Shown here in pieces: positions 50,930 through 59,997 of a stretch of DNA of 64,000 nucleotides (the stretch's first letter is position 1; every line of letters begins with the position of its first letter). A model generated the notes under the pieces. The model was not told the origin of the DNA, searched no databases, and saw only the letters and a list, made by a program, of their open reading frames with translations. Made by a program: the position numbers and the translations under genes. The DNA comes from J027 sp965215855 (GTDB lineage Bacteria; Chloroflexota; Anaerolineae; Aggregatilineales; J027), in the NCBI GenBank assembly GCA_965215855.1, contig CBDCER010000003.1, positions 1,240,001 through 1,304,000 on the forward strand, given 5' to 3'.

Positions 50930-51424
50930 CTATTTGCTCTCAGCTTTCTTGGCAGCTTCGGCGCGACGCTCTTCGATGAACGCCTTCATTTGATCCATGT
51001 CCAGGTTTTCCATGTAATGGAAATTGCACTGGAGCATGGGCGCTTTGTCACAAGCCGCCAGACACATCACATGCTCGGCGGTGAACAGACCATCGAGGGT
51101 TGCCTCACCGTCATTAATTTCCAGGTATTCCAATAAGGCAGCATAAAAATCATCTGCGCCGCGCAAAGCACAGGGTAAATCAGTACAGACCTGCAACCAA
51201 TATTTTCCCTTTGGCTTTTCGGAATACATGGTATAGAAACCGGCGATACTCTTAACCTGCGTCGGATCAATGTCCACCAGGTCGGCGACTTCACGCAGAG
51301 CCTCGTCTGGCAGCCAGCCATATTCCTCCTGGGCCACATAGAGCAATGGCATCACGGCGGATCGTTTGTCAGGATATTTCGAGAAAATCTTCTCAATGCG
51401 TTCGGTATACTTATCGGCAAGCAA
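50930..51424 (-). CDS. nuoE: NADH-quinone oxidoreductase subunit E
   Basis: A thioredoxin-fold [2Fe-2S] subunit of the NADH module (164 residues). Ligands for cluster N1a are in VCTDLPCALRG and MCLAACDKAPML. Four helices (LPDEALREVADLVDI) precede the fold. A TTG at 51424 with GGAG 8 nt upstream gives the normal N-terminus (ADKYTERIEKIFSKYPDKRS). It lies 20 bp after nuoD. Confidence 0.94.
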   Translation of the reverse strand: MLADKYTERIEKIFSKYPDKRSAVMPLLYVAQEEYGWLPDEALREVADLVDIDPTQVKSIAGFYTMYSEKPKGKYWLQVCTDLPCALRGADDFYAALLEYLEINDGEATLDGLFTAEHVMCLAACDKAPMLQCNFHYMENLDMDQMKAFIEERRAEAAKKAESK

Positions 51425-51444
51425 GGTGTGATCTCCGTGTTTGA

Positions 51445-52689
51445 TTAGCGGTCACAATCACCGAGTACAATATCAATACTGCCCAAAATCGCCACAATGT
51501 CGGCCAGCAAATAGCCCTTTGCCAGCTTGGGCATGGCGCTCAGATTGGTGAAGGTCGGCGTGCGGAAATGGACACGCATCGGTTTCGGTGTTTCGCCATC
51601 ACTGGCGAGAAAACAGCCTAATTCACCACGTGGAGCTTCGACGCTGACATACACCTCGCCCTTCGGCAATATGAAACCTTCAGTCCACAATTTGAAATGG
51701 TGGATAACGGCTTCCATACTTTGTCCTAATTCGGAGCGTGGCGGGGGCACATATTTGCGATTATCGGAACGGAAGGGACCTTTGGGCAACATCTTCATGC
51801 CCTGCTCTATAATTCGCAAACTCTGGCGCATTTCTTCGATTCGTAGTCGATAACGATCATACACATCACCGTGATGACCGATGGGTACATCGAATTCAAA
51901 GCGTTCATAGCTGGAATAAGGTTCGACTTTGCGGATGTCCCAGTTGACGCCGGATGCCCGCAACGTGGGACCAGTCAGACCATAAGCGACTGCTTCTTCG
52001 GCATTGATGAAGCCAATGCCCTGTGTGCGGTCAATGAAGACCGGATTTACGGTGAAAATGGCATCATAATCATCAATTCTGCCGGGGAAAGTATCCAGCA
52101 CGAATTGAACGGCATCGGCAAACTCGTCGGGCAAATCCCGCCAGAGTCCACCGGGACGGAAGTAGGTACTCATCATGCGCTGACCGGACACCAACTCAAA
52201 AATATCCAACAGGACTTCGCGCTCACGGAAACAATAGGTCATGGTACTGGTGACACCCATATCCAGACCGTGAATGCCCAGCCACACCAAATGGCTGTTG
52301 ATGCGGGTCAATTCAGACAGAATGACGCGGGCAATTTGGGCGCGTTCGGGTACATCCAGATTCGCCAATTTTTCAATCGCCATGCAGTAGGCCAGGTTGT
52401 TGCCCATCGGATTGAGATAATCCATCCGGTCCGTCATCACCAGCGCCAGCTCGTAGCGTTTGTGTTCCATATTTTTCTCGATGCCAGTGTGTAGATAGCC
52501 AACATCGGGAATCAGATTAACAATTTCTTCGCCCTCCAGCTCCAAAATGACGCGCAACACCCCATGTGTACTGGGGTGCTGTGGCCCCATGTTGAGCAAC
52601 ATGGTCTCGCCAGTGATGGCGCGTTCGGAAACCAGGTTTTTCAATTCGTCTATGGAGCCTTCCCAGGCTGAGAAAGTTTCCAACGTCAT
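51445..52689 (-). CDS. nuoD: NADH-quinone oxidoreductase subunit D
   Basis: The 49-kDa subunit (414 residues), lining the quinone site together with NuoB. It has the family signature MGPQHPSTHGVLRVILELEG with the quinone-contact His, HTGIEKNMEHKRYE, RPGGLWRDLPDEF, and the C-terminal VEAPRGELGCFLASDG. It is encoded as a separate protein, not fused to NuoC. The ATG at 52689 follows nuoC after 12 bp. Confidence 0.96.
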   Translation of the reverse strand: MTLETFSAWEGSIDELKNLVSERAITGETMLLNMGPQHPSTHGVLRVILELEGEEIVNLIPDVGYLHTGIEKNMEHKRYELALVMTDRMDYLNPMGNNLAYCMAIEKLANLDVPERAQIARVILSELTRINSHLVWLGIHGLDMGVTSTMTYCFREREVLLDIFELVSGQRMMSTYFRPGGLWRDLPDEFADAVQFVLDTFPGRIDDYDAIFTVNPVFIDRTQGIGFINAEEAVAYGLTGPTLRASGVNWDIRKVEPYSSYERFEFDVPIGHHGDVYDRYRLRIEEMRQSLRIIEQGMKMLPKGPFRSDNRKYVPPPRSELGQSMEAVIHHFKLWTEGFILPKGEVYVSVEAPRGELGCFLASDGETPKPMRVHFRTPTFTNLSAMPKLAKGYLLADIVAILGSIDIVLGDCDR

Positions 52690-52701
52690 CAGAATCGTCC
52701 T

Positions 52702-53244
52702 CTATTTTTTGGCGTAGGGTTTATGCTTGTTCACGTCGTCGAAGTTGAACGAGAACTGGACAGTTTCATAGCCCAATGGATAGTCTTTCCGCAGTGGGTG
52801 GCCGTCCCAGTCGGAAGGCATCAAAATACGGCGCAGGTCAGGATGGCCGTCGAAGATGACGCCAAACATATCAAAGACTTCGCGCTCGTGCCAGTTGGCG
52901 CTGGGCCAGACACCCGTTACGGATGGAATTGGCGAATCGCCGTCGCTCCACATGACTTTCAGGCGCAAACGCCGGTTGTAACGCATTGACAGGAGATGGT
53001 AGCATACGCCAAAACGCGGCTCGACAGGGTAATAGTCCAGTGCTGTAACACCTGATAGGTAATTATAGGCCAGTCCTCGATCATCGCGGAGGGTCTGGCA
53101 GATTTCGACGATCTTGTCAGCAGCTACGACCAGCGTGGTTTCGCCGAAAGAGTCGCCGGTATCCTGGATGGCATCGCCAAAAACTTTGGTCAGAACTTGT
53201 TGTGGATCTTTCATCATATGATAAACATCACGCCAACCAGCCAT
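52702..53244 (-). CDS. nuoC: NADH-quinone oxidoreductase subunit C
   Basis: The 30-kDa subunit. Landmarks are NYLSGVTALDYYP, the ERE motif in ANWHEREVFDMFGVIFDGHP and LRRILMPSDWDGHPLRKDYP. The start is not certain: the ATG at 53244 is the first after the nuoB stop, with AAGGAG unusually far (about 17 nt) upstream; ATG codons at 53217 and 53214 would also give a normal N-terminus (MKDPQQVLTKVFGDAI). A longer frame to 53385 would overlap nuoB by 100 bp and is rejected. Confidence 0.93.
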   Translation of the reverse strand: MAGWRDVYHMMKDPQQVLTKVFGDAIQDTGDSFGETTLVVAADKIVEICQTLRDDRGLAYNYLSGVTALDYYPVEPRFGVCYHLLSMRYNRRLRLKVMWSDGDSPIPSVTGVWPSANWHEREVFDMFGVIFDGHPDLRRILMPSDWDGHPLRKDYPLGYETVQFSFNFDDVNKHKPYAKK

Positions 53245-53285
53245 AAGGCTTGACTGACGCTCGCTCCTTTCTTGGATCAGGTATC

Positions 53286-53783
53286 TTAACTGGATGGCGT
53301 GGCCCAATCCGACCAGCGCATCTCTTTGACCTTCTCGTGCAAGGTCATGATACCGTGCAACAACTGTTCGGGACGTGGTGGACAACCAGCTACATAGATG
53401 TCTACTGGCACGATTTCATCCACACCCTGGACAATGGCGTAATTATTGAAAATTCCACCGCACGAACAGCAATCGCCCATCGCCAACACCCATTTGGGAT
53501 CGGGCATCTGGTCATATAATTGGCGCAGCACGGGGGCCATCTTGCGCGTGACACGGCCTGCCACAATCATCAGATCACTCTGGCGTGGGCTGGGACGCAT
53601 CAATTCCATACCGAAACGGGCAAAGTCGTAGTTTGGCGCGGCGCTGCTCATCATTTCGATGGCGCAACAAGCTAACCCGAATAACATCGGCCACATGGCA
53701 CGGGTACGTCCCCAATTGACGGCATCTTCCAGAGTGGTGGTGACCACGCCCAGATTACCGATTTTGCTACTTACTACTCCCAT
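53286..53783 (-). CDS. nuoB: NADH-quinone oxidoreductase subunit B
   Basis: Carries cluster N2, the last Fe-S cluster before quinone. All four ligand positions are present: the tandem Cys in FGLACCAIEMM, Cys in MGDCCSCGG and Cys in VAGCPPRPEQLLH. The RFGMELMRPSPRQSDLMIVA segment is also typical. Length is 165 residues. Its start overlaps the nuoA stop by 10 bp (translational coupling). Confidence 0.96.
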   Translation of the reverse strand: MGVVSSKIGNLGVVTTTLEDAVNWGRTRAMWPMLFGLACCAIEMMSSAAPNYDFARFGMELMRPSPRQSDLMIVAGRVTRKMAPVLRQLYDQMPDPKWVLAMGDCCSCGGIFNNYAIVQGVDEIVPVDIYVAGCPPRPEQLLHGIMTLHEKVKEMRWSDWATPSS

Positions 53784-54142
53784 TCAAGACCTCCAACCAT
53801 CCATTCATAGGCGAAACCAACTACCAATACAAAGAAAAAGACTCCCATAGTCGCCAGGCCATATAAACCCAGATCTCGGAAGACTACCGCCCAGGGAAGG
53901 AAGAAGATCACTTCAATATCGAACAGGATGAACAACATGCCTACGCGGTAGAACTTGACAGGGATGCGGCGCACAGCCGGGCCAATGGGACGCATACCGC
54001 TTTCGTATGAGGCGAGTTTGCGTGCAGTGGGGTTGTGTGGCCCCAACAAACGCGAAATGAACATGACAATCAGCGCAATGGCGACTGCCAACAAGAATAG
54101 AGGAGCGACAGGGGCATAATCAGCAAGCACGTTCGTCTCCAT
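53774..54142 (-). CDS. nuoA: NADH-quinone oxidoreductase subunit A
   Basis: A three-helix membrane subunit of 122 residues beginning METNVLADYAPVAPLFLLAV. It has the conserved loop YESGMRPIGPAVRRIPVKFY and the acidic helix FDIEVIFFLPWAVV. It is the first gene of the operon. The ATG at 54142 fits the family length; the longer frame to 54178 is possible, but no clear ribosome site is seen for either. Confidence 0.94.
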   Translation of the reverse strand: METNVLADYAPVAPLFLLAVAIALIVMFISRLLGPHNPTARKLASYESGMRPIGPAVRRIPVKFYRVGMLFILFDIEVIFFLPWAVVFRDLGLYGLATMGVFFFVLVVGFAYEWMVGGLEWE

Positions 54143-54250
54143 CTTGAATGTGTGCAAATCGGAACAAATTAAACCCAATCATAAAACTAACGATTATTCA
54201 AAAAATTGCAAACCAACGTGAGTTTAACATAGCTATCGCCAACAGGCCAA

Positions 54251-55924
54251 TTAATTGAGGTCCAATAATTTCAGTAATCCATGTATTTTGATTGCCAGAT
54301 GCAAATTCAACTGTACATCAGCATCGTCTTTATCAAGCTGAGTGATTTCAGCAACGCGATTCAACCGGTAGACAAGAGTATTTCGATGGACGTTGAGTTG
54401 CTTGGCAGTAGCCGCCATGTTGCCATTGTTTGCAAAATAGACCGTCATGGTTTTCAGCAAATCGCTGTTGTTTTGCTGGTCATACTCAAGAATACTGGCG
54501 AGCCAGTCATGGCAAAAATGACGCAATTGATTATGGTCGCCAATATACATCAGCAATTCGGATAAGCTTAGATCGCCGAAGAAATTGACGCGGGTGTTAC
54601 GCCAGATCTGCTCCGTCAGATTCATGGCACGTTCAGCTTCGGCGAAAGAACGACGAAGCGAAGTCAAACCTTGACACGGTCGCCCAACACCACAGGCCAC
54701 AAAACCTCCCAATACTTCGCTTATGCGGTCGGCAATCATGACGGTGTATTGCTTCATACGCCCGGTGTGCTGGGCTTTATCCAGCGGAAGGAAGAGCAAC
54801 GTGCGATCCCGATATTGGCTAACAATGGCATTGATACGACGGTTATGGGTTTCTTGTCGCACATATTCGGTCAATTGTTCTGGGCGAACCGGTTTAAGCG
54901 TGCGACGCAATTCATTGTCAGGTAGCCAGCGCAGGGTACTGATAACATATACCTGATCCGGATCAAAGGCACTCTGCTCGGCTCGCATAGTTAAGAGGGG
55001 ATCATCAGTAGGCTGACCATCTAACCAGGCGGTGATCCAATCGGCGCGTGCCGATCGGTTGGAGTGAAGAATGCCGCTGGACGCCATGAGCATTCCACAC
55101 ACAACCGCGCCGCGCGAGAGCGCCAGGGACGTAAATTCATCGAAGTTCTCGTTGGCTTTCAGAATGCTGAGGTAGCCAGCGATTGTTGAATCGACCGAGA
55201 TAGCAGTGCTAAGGGCGCGGCTACTTTCCAAAATCATGGCATCATGATGACTGATTGTGGTGCGCTCGGCAAAATGAGCCACCAGGTCACGGTTTTCCAG
55301 GACAGCCAGATGGTGTTGCCAGTAAGCAGTGGTGTCACTAGTCATCTCTGGAACGCTATGAGCCAGCCGAAAGCCCTGAGCGTCATGCAGCATTACCGGT
55401 AGTTTCAGGATGCGTCCTAACGTTTTGACACTGGCCTGTAAGCCGAAATTGCTATTGATGTGACGGGCCAGTTCTTGTTGGAGTGCCGCATCACGTTCTT
55501 TGAGAGCTTTTTGCAATTCGATGATATGTAGAGTAATTGCTCGTTCAACAGCGTCAATGGTCGTATCGGCGGGAAGATAGAGTACAACCATATCATTGCG
55601 GGCGGCGGCTTCCAGTGCAGAAATATCGAGTGTGCCTTGCAGCGCAATGGCGCGAATATGAACTGGAACCAATTCGCTGATAAGACGAGTTAGATCACGC
55701 TCAGGATCTTGCAAGGTATTTGCGCCAATCAGGATCAGGTCGCCCTCTACGGCACGATTGCGAGCATCAGCGGTACGTGCCCAATTGACACGCAAGTCCG
55801 GCTGACCGCAGACCAAAAAGGTTCCTTTAGGCAAAGGGCCGCGCAGAAGATCACGCACGCGCACGGATGGCGTGGGTATCTTCATGGCACGAAATCTGGA
55901 AGATAATGCAGCGTTACTAATCAT
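54251..55924 (-). CDS. PucR-family transcriptional regulator
   Basis: A 557-residue regulator. The N-terminal PucR domain (about 20-140: VRVRDLLRGPLPKGTFLVCG, WARTADARNR) is followed by a GAF-like middle (about 160-285), a CdaR GGDEF-like domain (about 320-440, CGVGRPCQGLTSLRRSFAEA) and a C-terminal PucR/CdaR-type helix-turn-helix (about 485-545: MTVYFANNGNMAATAKQLNV, HRNTLVYRLNRVAEIT). The family controls purine catabolism and other nutrient pathways in response to a metabolite. The neighbour upstream is an M29 aminopeptidase, so a link to peptide or nitrogen use is possible. ATG at 55885 is an alternative start. Confidence 0.9.
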   Translation of the reverse strand: MISNAALSSRFRAMKIPTPSVRVRDLLRGPLPKGTFLVCGQPDLRVNWARTADARNRAVEGDLILIGANTLQDPERDLTRLISELVPVHIRAIALQGTLDISALEAAARNDMVVLYLPADTTIDAVERAITLHIIELQKALKERDAALQQELARHINSNFGLQASVKTLGRILKLPVMLHDAQGFRLAHSVPEMTSDTTAYWQHHLAVLENRDLVAHFAERTTISHHDAMILESSRALSTAISVDSTIAGYLSILKANENFDEFTSLALSRGAVVCGMLMASSGILHSNRSARADWITAWLDGQPTDDPLLTMRAEQSAFDPDQVYVISTLRWLPDNELRRTLKPVRPEQLTEYVRQETHNRRINAIVSQYRDRTLLFLPLDKAQHTGRMKQYTVMIADRISEVLGGFVACGVGRPCQGLTSLRRSFAEAERAMNLTEQIWRNTRVNFFGDLSLSELLMYIGDHNQLRHFCHDWLASILEYDQQNNSDLLKTMTVYFANNGNMAATAKQLNVHRNTLVYRLNRVAEITQLDKDDADVQLNLHLAIKIHGLLKLLDLN

Positions 55925-56043
55925 CAGTCAGTGCGTCCTAAATCATCTTGTGAAGCCTAGCCGAAGCTGCCGAAGTTGGCAAGCCGGAGATTGACTCCTT
56001 ATGATGATTTGACGAAATTCTTTTGGATGATGTCTCGAATAAA

Positions 56044-57147
56044 TCAAATCTGGAATTGTCCATCCTTGTAGAACAATTCGCCATCAACCCGAATTTCGCT
56101 ATCCTGACGCATGTCGCAGATGAAGTCCCAGTGAACGCTGGATTGATTGCGGCTGCCGGTTTCGGGGTAGCCAGCACCGACGGCCATGTGAATTGTGCCG
56201 CCAATTTTCTCGTCGTACAGAATACTTTTGGTGAAGCGTTGAATGCCATAGTTGGTTCCAATGGCAAATTCGCCCAGGAAGCGTGCGCCGGCGTCGCTAT
56301 CCAGTTGGCTGATAAGGTAATCTTCATTTTTGGACGCTTTGGCTGTGACAACTTTACCTTCTTTGAATGTGAGTTCGACGCCTTCCACCTCGCGTCCGCC
56401 GCGAATGGCGGGATAAGTGAACTTGACCCAACCATTAACCGAATCTTCGACGGGGCCAGTGAAAATTTCGCCACTGGGCATGTTATTTGCGCCGTCGCTG
56501 TTGATGAAGGTGCGGCCTTCAATCGAGAGCGTCAAATCGACGTTGGGACCACGCACGGCGACTTGTTTCTTGCCTTTCAGCCAATCGACCAATCGTTGCT
56601 GGGTGGTGTGGATGTCTTTCCAGCATTTGATGGGATCGGCTTGGTCGGCGAATGTCGCACCATAGACAAAGTCTTCAAATTCGCGCAAATTCATGTCGGC
56701 TTCTTGGGCGAGAGCCTGAGTCGGAACTTGGGTCAGAACCCAACGGAGATTACCAGAAGCAGACCGTTTCATGAAGGTTTGCATGAAATCGCGGCGGGCG
56801 TTCTGAGCCAGTCGTTGTTTTTTAGGGTCAACACCCGACATAGAGCGAGTGTTTTCAGGAGCAACGATGCGGATTGAAACATCGACCTGCTCAACAATTA
56901 ATTTCTCGAAGGGGGCAATCCATTGCAATTGATCTTCGTTAGCTTCAGCCAATGTGGTTTCTCGAATGGTGCTTGCCCCGAAGATAGTGGTGGGATTTCC
57001 GCCTGCTTTTAAAACCTGACGCACGATTTCATTTGCCAGTGGAAGACCCAAGATTTCACTCTGAATCATCACCCAATCGCCAGGCTTAACTTGTGTCGAG
57101 TATTGCACCAGTATCTTTGCAAGATTTTCAATACGTGGATCTGCCAT
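56044..57147 (-). CDS. Aminopeptidase, M29 family (AmpS/PepS type)
   Basis: A cytoplasmic metallo-aminopeptidase removing N-terminal residues from peptides; M29 enzymes use two metal ions. The catalytic C-terminal half has the metal ligands in GEIFTGPVEDSVNG (Glu), LGEFAIGTNYGI (Glu), GGTIHMAVGAGYPE (His) and SSVHWDFICDM (His, Asp). Length (367) is at the lower end of the family. The ATG at 57147 follows TAGGT; an in-frame TTG precedes it. It is separate from the PucR-type gene by 120 bp on the same strand. Confidence 0.93.
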   Translation of the reverse strand: MADPRIENLAKILVQYSTQVKPGDWVMIQSEILGLPLANEIVRQVLKAGGNPTTIFGASTIRETTLAEANEDQLQWIAPFEKLIVEQVDVSIRIVAPENTRSMSGVDPKKQRLAQNARRDFMQTFMKRSASGNLRWVLTQVPTQALAQEADMNLREFEDFVYGATFADQADPIKCWKDIHTTQQRLVDWLKGKKQVAVRGPNVDLTLSIEGRTFINSDGANNMPSGEIFTGPVEDSVNGWVKFTYPAIRGGREVEGVELTFKEGKVVTAKASKNEDYLISQLDSDAGARFLGEFAIGTNYGIQRFTKSILYDEKIGGTIHMAVGAGYPETGSRNQSSVHWDFICDMRQDSEIRVDGELFYKDGQFQI

Positions 57148-57291
57148 CAATACCTACCCTATAGTGAGTTGCCAATATTATTTCGGGAAAGTATATCAAG
57201 TTTTTATCAAATTAAAACAATAGTCTAGCCATTTTGAGGAATACTTTAATGGCCGGAGCATCAGATTTGGGGCATGGCTGGCTAGGCAGCA

Positions 57292-57573
57292 TCAGCGGCG
57301 CACATATCCAGCAACGACAATAACGATCAATGCACCAACAAAGGCTGTCAAAATTTCTGCGGCGGTGATGGGTTCATTGAGGAATTCGGGTGGCGTCCAT
57401 TTAATCGCATCGAAGAGGATAGAGCCGACCAGTGCCCCTAAAATCCCGATGAGTGTATTGTAGAGCCAGGTGGTATGGTGGCGACCTCGCTTTACCATAC
57501 CGGTGAGTGAAGCGGCGGCGGTTCCAGCCAATGCGCCGATGATGATTAGTGCAACTGCCTGTGCAGCGGTCAT
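57292..57573 (-). CDS. YeaQ/YmgE-type (transglycosylase-associated) small membrane protein
   Basis: A 93-residue protein with three hydrophobic segments and the Gly-rich pattern of the GlsB/YeaQ/YmgE family (ALIIIGALAGTAAASLTGMV, then NTLIGILGALVGSILFDAI and the last helix AFVGALIVIVVAGYVRR). The function of the family is not established; it is often stress-related. The start lies 19 bp after the cdaR stop, so it may be the last gene of the cdaA-cdaR transcript. Confidence 0.85.
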   Translation of the reverse strand: MTAAQAVALIIIGALAGTAAASLTGMVKRGRHHTTWLYNTLIGILGALVGSILFDAIKWTPPEFLNEPITAAEILTAFVGALIVIVVAGYVRR

Positions 57574-57592
57574 GGTGGACTCCTTCTTATGT

Positions 57593-58939
57593 TTACCCGA
57601 TAATTCTTATCTCAGGTGGTGTTGTGTCAAAGGGTACAGGGGGTGCAGGCCGTGTGATGACTACACTGACTGTGCCTGGTTGAGCTATGAGTTCCGTCTC
57701 AACAGCCTGCAACGACTCACGTGTAATGGTAACCGTAAGTGGCAAATCGGTATATGTGCCTTCGCCCAACCTACGTAGATCGACCACAACGTTGAAGTCG
57801 TCGGGAGTGAGTGGTGCGATATCAGGTTCTGGCCCCTCAATGGTTATATTGATGGTCTCCGGAACAACGGATGCAACGAACGCCAGGTCAATATTGGCAA
57901 TCTGCACCGGGACTTCAGCAAACTGTAGCGTTGTGGTAATGGGGTCAATGTCAACAGTAACAACAATGCGCGTGTTTTCAGGACGCAGACTCAGCCCGTC
58001 AGGCAATACGACATCAACAGTACGAGTGAATTGATTTACCTGATCAGTGGTATCAATTGGCTCGGTATCTACTACCCCTCCCAATGATGCAATCAAATCA
58101 GGGTCACCAACTACAAGAACTGATTGAGGGTCAACTGTGCGTTCGCCGATAGTGTAACCCGCCGGAGGCACACCGACGATCATCGGATTAACCAATAACG
58201 GTGTGCCTTCAGTGCGACTAATCTGAAACTGACAGGTAATTTGTTCGGGTGAAATCTGAATACTATCACGGTCTCGCCCAGATAGAACACGATCCTCGGC
58301 AAACAACAATACACTAGCCCGATAGTCTAGTTGCTCAGGGTTACGCAGGGTCAGGCGTATTTCGGCGCTGGAAATCCGACTGATGACCTCGCCAGGGCCG
58401 CTAATGTTAACCTCTGTAAAGTCGCAAAGTGGTACAGATACATCATATTCGTTGCTGATAAACTCGTCGATCTGGCGATTGATTGTCAATGTTTTTTGGG
58501 TGACCGATACAATTTCCACCTCAATCTCAGCAGGGGAGACTTCGATGACACTACCGGTTAATTCATCGTTGATGATGCGGCCTTCTAAATCCACCATTTG
58601 GGTTCCGACATCTCGGCCACGCAAATCGGCCACAATTTCCAGGTCGTCTCGTTCGAGTTCGTTCCATGTGCTGCGGGGAGCGCGGATAGTGACCCGAGCG
58701 GAACGCACAGGACTGGTAGTTGTCGTATTGAGCAAAATCACATCATCCGTGGAGTCTTCAACAAAAGTAATGCCGATAGATACCGAGAATTCACGTTCTT
58801 GAATGGGATTCTCATCCATGGAGGCCACGAGCCAGATAATCAGCGCCAAAACTAGTGATATGACAATCCAGCTAAAATTATCTATCAGGAAACGAATAAT
58901 CGCCCATTGTTCTTTCAGGCGAGCGATAATAGCGTTCAT
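57593..58939 (-). CDS. cdaR: YbbR-domain protein, CdaA regulator
   Basis: One N-terminal membrane helix (about 20-40: NFSWIVISLVLALIIWLVAS) anchors an extracytoplasmic chain of about four YbbR-like repeats of 80-90 residues, recognisable by recurring S-x-V-x-V-x-G-P type strands (VNISGPGEVISRI, VLVVGDPDLIASL, NITIEGPEPDIAPL). CdaR proteins contact the membrane-bound diadenylate cyclase CdaA and regulate it. The ATG at 58939 overlaps the cdaA stop by 4 bp, matching the conserved cdaA-cdaR operon. The longer frame to 59005 would overlap cdaA further and is rejected. Confidence 0.9.
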   Translation of the reverse strand: MNAIIARLKEQWAIIRFLIDNFSWIVISLVLALIIWLVASMDENPIQEREFSVSIGITFVEDSTDDVILLNTTTTSPVRSARVTIRAPRSTWNELERDDLEIVADLRGRDVGTQMVDLEGRIINDELTGSVIEVSPAEIEVEIVSVTQKTLTINRQIDEFISNEYDVSVPLCDFTEVNISGPGEVISRISSAEIRLTLRNPEQLDYRASVLLFAEDRVLSGRDRDSIQISPEQITCQFQISRTEGTPLLVNPMIVGVPPAGYTIGERTVDPQSVLVVGDPDLIASLGGVVDTEPIDTTDQVNQFTRTVDVVLPDGLSLRPENTRIVVTVDIDPITTTLQFAEVPVQIANIDLAFVASVVPETINITIEGPEPDIAPLTPDDFNVVVDLRRLGEGTYTDLPLTVTITRESLQAVETELIAQPGTVSVVITRPAPPVPFDTTPPEIRIIG

Positions 58940-59796
58940 GCAGATAGACTTTCTTGTTGAGGCTCGGCCAGCCCAAACAAACGGCGCAACCAAACCGGAA
59001 CCCATTGCCAGCGAGCAACTTCTTCGGAGGAGCTATAGAAGGTTGCTAGATAGGTACTCAACCGACGGGCATCTAGATTGCGAATCATGCGTCCACGTGT
59101 GCTGACGCTGATTTGTCCGGTTTCTTCGGAGACGGTGACTACCACTGCATCTGAAACTTCAGACATACCGAGGCTGGCACGGTGGCGCGTGCCCAGTTTA
59201 CGGTCTGACAAATGGCGGCTGGAGGTCAAAGGTAACACACAGGCTGCCGCTAATATCCGGTTGCCCCGAAGAATAACAGCACCATCGTGCAATTCAGTCT
59301 TAGGCCAGAAAATCGTCAGGAGAAGTTGGGGCGACAACATACTGTCCATAGTGATGCCAGTGTCAACGAATTCATCCAAAATATCACCGCGTTCTAGGAC
59401 AATCAAGGCTCCATGCCTGCGTTCTGAAAGCCGCCCGGTGGCCTGGCAGATAGCATCAATGACCGCTTCACGCTCGGTGAGGGTATTTTGACGAAAACCG
59501 AGGCTGGCCCGCCCGACTCGCTCCATGAGGCGACGTAATTCTGGCTGGAAAATGATAGGAATGGCTACGGCGGTTGCTGTCAGCATATTGCGGAGTACCC
59601 AATTGAACGCAATCAGATCCAAGAGACTACTCAAAACACCAACGGTGATGACGACGACCATCACGCCGCGCAAGAGTGGCAATGCTTGTGTGCCGCGTGC
59701 CAAAAATGTGCCGCCAAATATGAGTAGCGCCACCAGTGCAATATCTAGCAGGGATTTTGCATCAATGCTTTGTAGCGTCCAGATCAGGTGGTCCAT
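58936..59796 (-). CDS. cdaA: Diadenylate cyclase CdaA (c-di-AMP synthase)
   Basis: Makes c-di-AMP from two ATP, controlling potassium transport and cell-wall balance. Three N-terminal membrane helices (about 15-85) precede the DAC domain (about 100-265) with the catalytic DGA motif at residues 171-173 (LHDGAVI) and RHR at 204-206 (GTRHRASLG). Both are complete, so the enzyme should be active. The ATG at 59796 (MDHLIWTLQS) gives the normal family N-terminus; the open frame continues to 59961 but adds an atypical segment. The downstream partner cdaR overlaps by 4 bp. glmM is not adjacent, unlike in Firmicutes. Confidence 0.93.
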   Translation of the reverse strand: MDHLIWTLQSIDAKSLLDIALVALLIFGGTFLARGTQALPLLRGVMVVVITVGVLSSLLDLIAFNWVLRNMLTATAVAIPIIFQPELRRLMERVGRASLGFRQNTLTEREAVIDAICQATGRLSERRHGALIVLERGDILDEFVDTGITMDSMLSPQLLLTIFWPKTELHDGAVILRGNRILAAACVLPLTSSRHLSDRKLGTRHRASLGMSEVSDAVVVTVSEETGQISVSTRGRMIRNLDARRLSTYLATFYSSSEEVARWQWVPVWLRRLFGLAEPQQESLSA

Positions 59797-59997
59797 ATCA
59801 GTTAAATCGCTGAAATGCCAGTAAAGGGTAAGTCCATTATCACTCAAAAACACAATGATCGAAAGTCCGGTAATGGTAGCAGTTTTTCGGGTAGATACTA
59901 TGGTTATCAGGTGAAAGCAGAGCAAGCGTGCTATTCGCCCCACCTTTGGTTTTGGGTACAATGGGTGTCAGATGTTTAAAGGATGCAAAGGCTATCA

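Noticed and set aside
56023..56877. 284-codon plus-strand frame opposite the aminopeptidase gene
   Set aside because: It is fully antisense to a clear M29 gene and has no own motif; it is a shadow of codon usage.
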